A DNA stretch of 64,000 bases from Nannochloropsis salina CCMP1776 (taxonomy: Eukaryota; Sar; Eustigmatophyceae; Eustigmatales; Monodopsidaceae), in the NCBI GenBank assembly GCA_004565275.1, contig SDOX01000008.1:403327-467326 (forward strand). Direction: 5' to 3'. The notes under the pieces were generated by a model. That model saw only the letters and a list, made by a program, of their open reading frames with translations. It ran no database searches and was not told the origin of the DNA. Positions 11,064 to 21,500 of this stretch are shown one piece after another (positions within the stretch are counted from its first letter, which is position 1; each line of letters begins with the position of its first letter). Made by a program: the position numbers and the translations under genes.

Positions 11064-13949
11064 ATGACCCAGCAATCGGTGGCGAGCAGCAGTGGTGCCT
11101 CAGGCCCGCCGTCGTCACTGCAGACCAGGAGGTCTGCGGTAAGCTTCATTTCCGAAGCTGGTGAAGAGAAAGCGTCTCTCTTGCCCACCAAGGCCACCTT
11201 TCCTCGGAGCAGGACTTTACCACTTCACGCTCTATGGCAGCATCGGAGCGGCAGCGAGACGGATGAGACAAACGATGACGAGTACGACCCGTGCCTCCTT
11301 GACACGGAGGAGGAGGGAGGTGATGCAGGCTTTTTGATGTGCCCGGAGGCGGAAGACTACGGTATTGCTGCACTCCGACAGCAGCCATCCGTCTTTCCAC
11401 TACCCTCAGAAGAATTGCCAACGACAATCACCCCGGCGCAGCGCAAGCCTTTGCTGCACATCCCGTACTTACCTTGGATGCGGTACAAGGGTTACTTTAA
11501 AAAGAATTTTGGGAAAGACCTGATGGCCGGTATCGTTGTCAGCGTGGTCGCCATTCCGCAAGGTTTGGCCTATGCTGTTCTGGCCTCGTTGCCGGCGCAA
11601 ATGGGGCTCTATACCTCCTGCATCCCCCCACTCGTGTACGGCTTCCTCGGCACCTCGAGGCACCTGAGCGCAGGACCTGTGGCGCTCGTCAGCATGTTCA
11701 TTCCTCAGATTGCCGTCTCCCTCCACATGAGTGAGGACTCGAACCTCCGCGTCATCGTGGCGGCCGCCGCCTGCGTCGTGTCCGGCCTCCTCCTCCTGGT
11801 CGTCGGCGTCTTCCGCATGGGATCCTTGGTCAAATTCATCAGCTCCCCCGTCCTAGCCGGCTTCACCACCGCGGCCGCTGTCGTCATCGGGGTGGACCAG
11901 CTCCAGCATTTGGTGGGCTATCCTTTTAGCAAGGACTCCAAGTACAACTGGGACATGGTGAACGACCTGATCGCCAACGTGGGCGAGACCAACCCCCTCA
12001 CCCTCCTGATCGGTGGGAGCACCGTCCTTTTCCTCGTCGGGGTCCGCCAGGTCTCCCGCAAGCACAAGAAGGTGAAATGGCTCAAGGTCCTCAGCGTCAC
12101 CTCCACCCTGATCGCCGTCGTCTGCGCCACCACGGCCGCCTTCCTCTTCAGCCACCACGGCTACCTACTCCCCCTTGTCGGCCACGTCCCCGCGGGTCTG
12201 CCCCATTTCCTGGTCCCAAGCGCCGCCATCACCGACTTGGCCAGCGTGGGCAGCCTGGTGGTAGCCTGCATGCCCGTGACCTGCCTGGCCTTCATGAGTT
12301 CCTGGAGCTTGGCCCGGAACTACGCGGTCAAGTCCGGGCAGACGGACTTGGACGCCAACCAAGAAGCGGTCAGTCAGGCCCTGCACGCCCCTACGTTTCC
12401 AACGCGGTCATCTTCCTCGATCTCACCCTTGCCCTTACCCCCACCTCCCCGTGGCACCAGGTGGCGATCGGCGCCGCCAATTTCGTGGCTGGCTTCTTCC
12501 TCTGCTTCCCCAGCTCCGGCTCCTTCGGCCGCACCTCCCTCAACGCCCAGAACGGGGCCCGTTCCCCTCTCAGCAACGTCTCCGCCAGCCTAGCCGTCTT
12601 TCTCGTCCTCGTCTGCTTGACCCCGTACCTCTACTACCTGCCCATGTGCTGCCTGGGCGCCATCATCCAGGTCTCTCTCATCTCTCTTTTTGACCTCAAG
12701 CCCTTCAAGCGCGCCTACAAGGTAACGGGTGGGGTGGGGAGGAAAGGGACAGCATGGAGGCGGAAACAAACTGCTCGTTGAGATGAGAGAAGCCTTGAGA
12801 GAAGGCGGAGCGCCAGGAGTAGTGAGACGGGCGCTATAACAACCTCTGTACAACCACCCGACTCAGATCTCCATGCCGGACTTTGTGGTGACCATGACCA
12901 CCTTCCTCTTCACCGCCCTGGTCAACATCGAGGTCGGCCTTGTCACCGGCGTCCTCGTCAGCATCGCCGTCTTGCTCCAGGAGCTGAGCGAGATCCACAC
13001 ATCCACCTTGGTCCCCGTCGCGAGCAGCGGGGGGGGATACATGGTCAGGTAAGACGCCTGTCTCGGCTTTGACCCGAGGGGTTCCGCGAGAGATCTGGCG
13101 GCGGAGCTTCTGTATGGGCCGCGGTGTATGGAGGTAGAGGCCTTCGGGACCAAAAGTCCGCGAGAGGTCTGGCGGCGGAGCTTCTGTATGGGCCGCGGTG
13201 TCTGGAGGTAGAGGCCTTCCGGACGCCCCGAGGCCCACGCCCTACCCCCCTTTCCTTGCCCCCATCCTGTCACACTCAGGTCGCAGAGCGTGGACCCCGT
13301 GCACCTGCTGGAGGAGTCTCAGGACATCAAGGTGGTGCGGCTGACGGCCTCGCTGTTTTTCGGGAACAACGAGGAGATGAAGACCGAGTTCGAAGGGCTC
13401 TTGTCTGCGGGAGGAGACGACGGGCAGGGGGAGGGGCTGGGCCTTGGGGGTGGGCACCCACCGAGGGCGATCGTCATCGATGCCAGCGGCGTCTCTCACC
13501 TTGACCTGAGCGGCGTGGAGGCGGTCGAGCACTTGCAGAAGCTCGCCTTGGAGAAGGGGGTGAAACTGGCCTTCGTGAACGCCAAGGGCGTCTTCAGAGA
13601 CCGGCTTCGCGCCTCCAAGCTGTGGGAGAAGGTGGGGGGGGAGGCCTACGACTCCATGAGCGTGGACGAGGTGGTCACGCACCTGGTGATGGAGATGGGC
13701 ATGCAGCCTTTCCCTCCGGGGGGGGGGCAGCAGGCTCTGGCAAGCTCCGGCTTGCGGCCCCATCAGGGGAAGGGAAACGGGCAGAGCGCAAGCTATCGAC
13801 CTGCCGGTGAGCCGCCACTCATCAGTGGGGCCCCGCACCAAGGGCCAGGAAAGGCTATCGGCACCGGGCATGGGAGGGGCGGGGAGGCGACAGGAGGGGC
13901 CAAGCCGACGGGCGAGGGAGCGAAGGCCGGGAAGTATGGGGCGGTGTGA
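11064..13949 (+). CDS. SulP/SLC26-family anion (sulfate) transporter with STAS domain
   Basis: Membrane transporter of the SulP family, which moves sulfate and related anions by symport or exchange. Four exons join in phase: 11064-12368, 12461-12721, 12867-13048 and 13280-13949, giving 805 residues. About 130 residues of acidic, Ser-rich cytosolic N-terminus precede the membrane domain. That domain opens with the SulP signature region around DLMAGIVVSVVAIPQGLAYA and carries GTSRHLSAGPVALVSMFIPQ. Later come CFPSSGSFGRTSLNAQNGA and the last transmembrane helices. The C-terminal STAS domain is recognised by AIVIDASGVSHLDLSGVEA and by LEKGVKLAFVNAKG. A Gly/Pro-rich tail of about 70 residues follows. 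The start is the ATG at 11064. Substrate cannot be read from sequence; sulfate is the usual choice for algae. Confidence 0.92.
13084..13224. repeat. 67-bp tandem duplication inside an intron of the SulP gene
   Basis: Bases 13084-13150 and 13158-13224 match except at three positions, with a period of 74 bp. Both copies lie in the third intron (13049-13279) and add about a third of its length. The duplicated unit contains no visible splice site that is used. The high identity suggests a recent local duplication. Confidence 0.9.
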
Positions 13950-14315
13950 GGGTGAAAGACGAGGGAAGGACAGAGACACAAGACAGCACGAGAGATGGGG
14001 GTGGGTGCGAAATACGAGTTGATATTGAGGCAAGCTCGCGGGGCATGTCTTGAGGGGCGCCATATGACGGGGAGCGGGTTATGGGGTATTTCATTGGCAG
14101 AAAGCCTGGGCGCGAAAGGTGTTTCAAAGAAATCTTGACGGAAATGACCGTGCTGTGAGTATTTGCTGACTTAAGCTTTGATTTTGCACCTCGTACAACG
14201 CTCTGTGTCCTTGAAGGCGCATGATCCCGCTCTCCTTCCTTCCACCATGAAACCCCCCACACCTATGTTATCTCCTTCCCTCCCTCTCCACGAGTTACCC
14301 ATCCCCGGCATCCGT
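13950..14315. other. Convergent intergenic gap, SulP / POMP
   Basis: Holds two converging 3' ends. No further feature was recognised. Confidence 0.5.
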
Positions 14316-15046
14316 TTAAAGCCCCAGCCGCGCCTCCATTCTCTCGTGCACAGGAATCAAGGGCATGTCGGGCCTCTCTTGCGGATCGTTTAGCACGTCC
14401 TCGAACTCGATAGTCTCATCGGTTCCCAACACCGTTTCCAGCCCCACCATGGACGAGGGAAGACCGGGCGCCCGGCAAACTCGACTGAGAATGTCTCTTT
14501 CTGTTTTCAGGCGCATGGCCGCAGCAATACCGTACAGTTTTGCAATTGTGTCGAGGCGGGCTTGGAATTCTGCTTCTTTTCGCTGTTGGGCGTGCAGGAC
14601 AGAGATGAGTATGCTCACACGTGCTTCGATCCGGGCTTCACGCTTCAAGACGATGACAGTGAGGCGAAATTACACGAAAGTACGGAATACAGAGCTTACT
14701 TCTGCGCACACTTGCTCGAATCCCCCTTCCTAACGCGCACGTGGAGCAAGCGGAGCATAGGAAGCAATTGAAGAAGGACGCACATGGCCGATATCTCAAA
14801 CGAAAAAGAAGCCAAGCCACTACGACCTTTGACACCATGGGATCTATCGAACCATGCTATTTTACATTTTCTGCAACCAGGTAGGATAATTGCAAATTCT
14901 CGAATGGCACGTACCGTGGCTTGGAAAGCCTGCACAGGGTGGGGGGCAACTGCTTCACTTCTGAAGCCGCCTGCTTTCAACCCCTCCCGCATTTGATCAA
15001 CCGGCTCCTTGAGCACGGGCAGCGCCAGGTCCAGCTCGAATGACAT
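14316..15046 (-). CDS. UMP1: Proteasome maturation factor POMP/Ump1
   Basis: Short-lived chaperone that helps two half-proteasomes join and is then degraded by the finished 20S particle. Exons 15046-14915 and 14642-14316 give 152 residues, near the family's usual 140-150. The second exon carries the family core: MRLKTERDILSRV, GLPSSMVGLETVLG and DETIEFEDVLNDPQE, ending MEARLGL as in yeast and animal proteins. The first exon has the weaker MREGLKAGGF and HPVQAFQ segments that match the 'HGF...HPL' region. The start at MSFELDL is chosen because the frame further upstream soon meets a stop and lacks another ATG. The acceptor at 14643 is the best in-phase AG, but it is not strongly pyrimidine-rich. 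Confidence 0.88.
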
Positions 15047-15524
15047 CTTCTCCTGGAGGATGGGGTGCTGTGACACTGTCAGTGTGGATGGCAGGGACAG
15101 TATTTCAAATTTCGCTCCCGGATGCGCCCCCCCTTCTCCGTCTTCCTCCCTCGCGGGGCTTGCCAGCGAGTCTCGCCAGACGGCAGCCGGTCTCAGCGGG
15201 CTCCACCTCAGCCGGCCTTGGCACTGCGACACCTCATGAAATTAGCGTGCGAAGGCTCCAAAGGCGTGGAGCATGTCGGATAGCACGCGTGGACGTGTGG
15301 CCGGATGTTTCTGACGGGTGTTTGCTCCTTTTTCAGAACCCTTGCGCTGTGTCTGTCACCCCACTTTTTCGTGCTGTACACCTCCCTTCCCTTCTCCAAG
15401 GTGATGCAAGCGCACCGCTGACAAACAGAGGTCAAGGTCGGGGTATGTGAGGTGACAATTTTGGCATCAATGGCGCGTGACATACTCCTCTTCATGCTTT
15501 TTCTCGGACAGGCGGGCCTACGGA
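15047..15524. promoter_or_regulatory. Divergent upstream region, POMP / NTF2-like gene
   Basis: This gap separates two divergent starts. An AG preceded by a T-rich run at about 15510 may end a 5'-UTR intron of the rightward gene. No named promoter element was recognised. Confidence 0.35.
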
Positions 15525-17766
15525 ATGATGAGACGGATATTATTCTCTGTAGTAGGGCAGAGCGTGCTTCTGCTCGGCTGCTTCCAGATCCCCTGCGCAG
15601 CCTGGGCGTACGTCAATCCCGGGGGCGGTCTTGATTCCTGGAGTCCGTCATCTTCGTTATCAAGTATGACTGGATCACTTCGAGGTAGGGATTTCGGTTG
15701 AGGGCTGAAAAGAAAGCGGATCGCTTCATTTTCCAGGACAAAGGATATCCCTGTAGGTGCACTGCGTTGCCCTGTAGTGGCGCCAACTTTTCGACTTGGC
15801 CCGTGCATGACAGGCCTCGTTGTGTTCAATCACTTTCTCTCGACACTCACCCTAATCTCCTTTTTAATCCTCCGCAGGTGGCTCGGGCAGAGCCTTCAGC
15901 GCTGGACTTCGCATGGCGATGAGTAACGACGGGGGCCTGCCCCTGGGCGAAGAGCCGGAAGGGACTCGTGTTGAAGAGGCGCTGCGCGTGACGACCCGTC
16001 AAATCAAGGCCTTGCAACGCTTGGTGGATAGCTTCCAAGACGTACCGCCTGCAGATCAGCCACCTGTCTTTCCCCCAGCGGAGGTGCGGTTGCCCGTGGC
16101 GACCCGGGAGAGCGTGGAGGGCGACAAAGCGCAGGTCCTCGAGTTGAACGCCAAGTACTACGACGATCTGAACGGCCGGGATGTGAAGAGCATTTTGAGC
16201 TTGTGGAAGGAGGATGGCGCGGTGCAGATGTACGCGAACGAGGACCGCGTGATCCGGGGGTAAGGAGCTGAGGAGGGAGGATAAGGGGGAAGCGGGCACT
16301 GGGACGAGGGCTGGGTCCGCGCTGTATTGGGGCATGCTCTGGCAAGGCTTGTCATCCCGGTGTGGGTTGTAATGCTCTTGTGCTAGAGGAACCTCCCCGA
16401 CTGTCGGCGCCCGTCGTATCGACGTGGGGGGGGGCAAGATGGTATGCGTGGATTGATTGATTGATTCTCAACTCCTGGCTTCCCTTCTGTCGCAGGCTGG
16501 AGGAGATCGACAAGCACATGGACTCTCGTTTCAAGAACCCGTGGGCGACGAACAAGCATAAAGAGCGCATGGACGTGACGAAGGAAGACGAGCGGGTCTT
16601 CCTCCGGGGCATAAACGCCTTGGTAACCAACAAGGAGATGTGGGTCAACCCCATCAGCAAGGAGAAGCTCATTATGTTCTCGACCAAGATCTGGCAGAAG
16701 AGCAACGGGGAGTGGCGGCTGGTGCACGTGCACTCGGGAGACGGGAGTCAGGTGGAAGTCCACCCGAACGGACAGATGAAACGTGGGTGGAGGGCGGGAA
16801 GGGAGGGAGGGAGGGAAGGAGGGAGCGGATTGGAGAAAGAGGGGAAGAGGGAGGGAAAAGCGATGCTCTGCGTGTATTTAAATCTCACGTCCAATTATGC
16901 GCGGGCTCGGTGCCGCCTGCGTGGACGGGCGTCAATCCCCAGGGAGTCTCATTTCTCCTGGCATGTTCCCCTTCCCTACCCCAGTGTCCGAAGGCAGCCG
17001 GGGCGTGGGCCAGCAGCAACTCTTCCCCTCTTCCAGCTCAGGGGGTGCGGGGGGACGGCAGGAGGCGGGGCAGTCGCAGCTGGGGAGTGTCTTGGGGGGC
17101 CTTCTGGGGGGGGGGAGCGGGGGTCTGGGCGGCATCGTCCCGGGGGAGTCGGGGTTCACGGCCGACGGGCGGGAATACCGGACCATCATGACGCCGGAGG
17201 GCTACCGCATCATCGTGGGATCGGGTCAAGCGCAGGGCGGGCTGTTAGGGGCAGGGAGTGGTCAAGGTCGCTCCGGGCAGGAGACGAAGGAGGCTCTTCT
17301 GAAAGCGCTCATCCAGGACCTGTCTAAGAACGGGAAGCAGGAGGTCATCCCCTTGCAGTTGGGGGCCCGGGGAGGGAGGGGAGGCGGGGGGGGGGAACTC
17401 TTTTCAGGGTCCTTGGACGGCGGGCGAGGCCGACGGGGTGGCGGAGATGGGGCAAATGATGGTCTAGAGGACCTGGGTCGGAAGACAGTGGATGCGGTCC
17501 GACAGCTCTGCCACGAAGGGCGTCTCACGGTAACGCAGAAGCAGAAACTGATCTTCTCGGTGATCCGATCAACCAAGCAAGAGGAGGTGTCGCAGGTAGA
17601 GATGGCGTATGATCTATTAGTGGAGAACGCGCTGGCGGGGGAAGACAGCGCATTGGAAGAGTTTGCGGATCAGTGTGTATTGCTCTGCGCGGCGGGGGGG
17701 GCGGCGAGTAGCTTGGTGTATGACGAGACAGGCCAGGAGGAGGGAGAGGATGGGGTCGACGAGTAA
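15525..17766 (+). CDS. NTF2/SnoaL-like domain protein with N-terminal signal peptide, function unknown
   Basis: Four exons (15525-15684, 15878-16259, 16496-16782, 16985-17766) join in phase to 536 residues. The N-terminus, MMRRILFSVVGQSVLLLGCF, is a typical signal peptide with a likely cut after AWA. A Ser-rich stretch follows that could act as a plastid transit region, but no clear Phe motif is present. Residues about 105-225 look like the alpha+beta NTF2/SnoaL fold, as in CaMKII association-domain proteins: NAKYYDDLNGRDVKSILSLW, the hydrophobic segment MYANEDRVIRG, and EWRLVHVHSGDGSQ. The second half is Gly-rich. It holds a short conserved-looking segment with FTADGREYRTIMTPEGYRII and an acidic helical C-terminus. 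I do not recognise the full architecture, and no catalytic residues can be named. Confidence 0.7.
16451..16466. repeat. (GATT)4 microsatellite in an intron
   Basis: Four GATT units lie in the second intron of the NTF2-like gene. They are of little functional interest but could be a length-variable marker. Confidence 0.85.
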
Positions 17767-18525
17767 ATGTTTGGAAATAAGAGGCTGGGCTGAAGGGGGA
17801 GTTGTATTGCAAAATTGCGTGTCCGGGAAAATTGTGTGGTAGTGTAGACATGCGTTTAATGACTCGGAGCATGCTGTATGTCTGTAGCAGGGTCAAAATG
17901 CGATAAGTAGGAGGAGGCGGTGCCTTTCTAAAGGTCAAGGGAGTGTACAGGATAACCAAGGGCAACAAGATCAAAGACGTTTGAGCACTTGCATGGTTTT
18001 GAAAGCATCCAGTTGATTTTTTTGCCAAAAGTGGGCGAAACAATGGGCCCAAGAAAAAACCTCCTGCTCATTCTGTCGTGAAAGAGATGAAGATTTCTCG
18101 TCGCGCAGGCGATAGCACTTTTAGGTCTGGCTTTAGGTTGTACGTCTTAAAAGGCACCTGCAAGGCACTAGTTTTTTTAACTTCTACTTACGGGCCTTCA
18201 TAGAACTCGAACGCGTGACAACGCCGGACGTGCTCTGCTCTTCTTCTCCGTCGCCTGGTGGATATCATCCGACTCCCTTAGGTTAAGTCGCGCGAATGAG
18301 ACGAGGGGCGGAATTTGCAACCTAGGTTTTCGACATATTTGCCATCGTAGTTGCGAGCAAGGCTGTGGTCAAGATGATGGCGACACGAAATTTATTTTAC
18401 GATGTATAAAATTGAAGAGCGAAGCAACGCTTGATAGGACCTGGACCCTGTTTTCACTGAACACCAGCTTACCTTTTTTTCCACCGTCCTCAAATCGTAC
18501 GCCCCAACCCCATTCCTCAGCGGCC
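17767..18525. other. Intergenic region upstream of the GTF3C1 gene
   Basis: Lies between two genes on the same strand. It should hold the 3' end of the NTF2-like gene and the TFIIIC subunit promoter. Composition drops in G+C around 17780-18420. No conserved open frame, RNA gene or repeat was recognised. Confidence 0.4.
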
Positions 18526-21500
18526 ATGCCAGAGCAGCCCGCCTCGGCGGGGGGCAGGGCTAGCCGGGCTCCACCCCAAGTTGTTGTCAAAGCAGCCCTT
18601 GACCATGTTTCGCGACGAGGTAGGCTGGATGGGGAAGGATTAAAAAAACGCTCTTCTATGCTTCAGTATGCTCCCCCCGTGCCGCAAAACGATGATGGAC
18701 TTGGAAGTGTGAAGACACTTTTGATGGGAACAAAGGGGCCATGTGCACGTGTTTCTGGTGAAACATGAAGATGCCTACACAGTGGACACCTCATCGACAA
18801 TGAGGCTGCTGCCTCGCCCCCTCACATGGACTCTTCCTCCTCCACCGGCTCTTATCTCCGCGCAAAATGTCTCACAGGCAGGGAAGGGTGCACGGCTAAG
18901 GAGATTTGGGATGAATGCGAGGTGGGCTGCGATTCTGCTCTGAAGGCATTCTTGTGGCGCGCTCTCCGCCGGCAACGCAATTATGTATTCTGCAGGAAGA
19001 CGGCAGTGGCGAGGCCGGGGAGCCAAAGAGGAGCGATCAAGGGGGAAAAGAATTGCAAAGCGGAAAATTGGGAGGTAGGACGGGACAAAGGCGGGAAGGA
19101 AATGCGTGCTCATGCCTGTACGACCACAGTAGATTCGACAAGAGGACAGCCAGCCCTCTGGCCACCGGCGATTGACCCTGTCTATTCCCTACCGTATGCA
19201 CTCGCAGCACGCGCCTCTAAACGCAGAGGAGTTGGACTCCCTGTCTCTGGATGCGTGGGACAGCGTCATGGTTATCGGTACGTGCGTGTGGGCGCCTGCA
19301 AGGCTTTCCCCTTATCTCCCCTTCTGCTCCCCCCCTGGCGCCCGATTGATTCCTCCCCCTCGGCACCACGACAGCTTCCGAAGACCACCGTCTTCGCGCC
19401 TTGGGCGCCTTGCACGCCTTGGACCTGCCCGAAGAGACCCACGGGACGGAGATCTTGGAGATCCTGGCCGCGTCAAAGGCGAGGGGGCTGACCGGCGCGG
19501 AGGTGGACGCTGAGGCCAAAGGCCGGGGGCTCAAGGGCGCGACTCCTAGCTTCCTCTTGGACCGCCTGGTCGGACAAGGGCATGTGAAAAAAACCGCTCG
19601 GCTGGTGCCCAACCCGCCGGGGAAGCCCCCTGGAAACAAGCGCGTCCTCTTTTCGCGTCTGTCGCGCGACCACTACCCGGAGCGCGGGCAGCTGATCGAA
19701 CGCGCGCGGACCCACGACCGGGTCGTGGACTATGCCAGGGAAGCCCTCTACGGCGAGCAGGGTAAGACGATAGCGCAAAGGATCTGCCAGCACTTCTCCG
19801 CGTCCTTGCCCTCCGGCGGGGGCTACCCGGGGGGCGAGGAGGACCTGCTGGGTCCCCGCATGGCGCGGACGGCGAGAGAGGTGCGGGTCGGGCTGGAGGA
19901 CGTGGCCCGCCTCCTGCGCCTCGACGGCCCCTCCGCCCAGGCCCTGGTCAGGGCCACGCAGTACCGAGACTTCGACGCACGGTCGGCTCTTCGGGTGGTG
20001 GCGGCTGGGGGAGGAGACGAGGGCGGGACGGGGTGGGAGGTGATCGCCCGCCCTCCCACCAGCACGGGCACGGGCGCGATCAGCAGCGGGGGCGAGGCGG
20101 TGAAGGAGGAAGAGGTGGAGGAGGACGGTAGAGAGGGAGGGCTGGAGGGAGGGCTGGGGGGGGGGGAGGCAGCGAGCCTCGGGCCCTGGCAGCGGCCCCT
20201 GCCCTTGGGCAACGTGAAGGAGTTGGACGAGGTCCGGCAAATGTGCCGCCTGGCCTACGTCCGCGGCGGCAAGGGCGTGTCGGTGCCGGACGTGGAGCGG
20301 CTGCTCGGGCTGGGAAGCAAGCGGGCGAACCGGCTCCTGACCATGCTGGTGAACCGACCCGCCTACGGGCTGCGGGCTTCCAAGGTCACCCACGGGCGGA
20401 CGGCTGCCTATTGCCTGCTCGGGCCCGCGGCGGTGCCGGCGGAGGAGGAAGGGTGGGGTGCGGGCGAGGCGAGGCGGGTAGCCTGGGAAGGGAGAGGGGG
20501 GGGGGACGCGGGAGGGCGGGAGAGGGCGAATGGAGGAGGGGGATTGGGGGTGGATGGGACGGGAGGAGGAGGAAGGGAGGAGGAGAGAGGAGGGAGGAAA
20601 GGGGAGGAAGGACGCCGAGCCTTGTCGGTGATGGAATTGAAGGCGATGGAAGCGCAGGAAAGGGAGGGGTGCGTGGACGAGGAGATGGGGGGAAAGGGGT
20701 CGGTGGAACGGGTCGCGGAGCAGGGCCGGGCGGGCCGCGGCGGGGAGCTCACGGTTGCGGGCGCTGGCGGTGGGACCGCGCCCGGGGAGGCCGAGGCCGA
20801 CAAGGGCGAGGGAGCCCGAGGGCTGGGGGGGAGCGCGCAGCCCTGGCACAAGACCTTCACGGGCCTGCGTCGCCGGCGGATGGAAATGGCGCACCGGGAG
20901 GTGGTGCGCGCGGGGTGTCTGCGGGAGCTGGACGTGGCCCGTCTCTTGCGGGACAGGGAGGGCGGGCAAGGGCGGCAGATCGATCGGAAGTCCGTCCGCC
21001 GGCTCCTGGGCGACCTGGAGGAGCAGCGCGTGATCCGTCTGGTGGCGGTGAGCGTCCCTGGGCGGCACCCGGTCTTGGTGGTGACGCGGCCGGACTTGGA
21101 TCCGGGAGGGCCGGAGGTGCAGGCGCTGGTGACCCTGAGCCGACGCCTGCGTCCTTTCTCCCGGGGGGGGGATGGGATGGGGAAGAAGCGGGGGCGGGGA
21201 CAGCTGCGGGCGTCGGGGGGGAAGGCGGGGCTGGCCAAGAGGGGGAAGGGAAGAAGTCTGGGGGGGCACGCGTGAAGGAGGAGGAGACGAGCGAGGAGGA
21301 GGAGGCTTACGAGGGGGAGGAGGAGGAGGAGGAGGCGGAAGGAGAAGAGGGGGAGGCAGAAGGGGAGGGGGGAGGGGAGGGCGGGTGATGGAGGACAAGG
21401 AGGAGAAGGAAGGGATGTTCGAGCAGGGTGGGGCGGGCAGAATGGACGGAGATGGAGAGGAGGACGAGGACGAGGACGAAGAAGCAGGCGAGGAGGCGGA

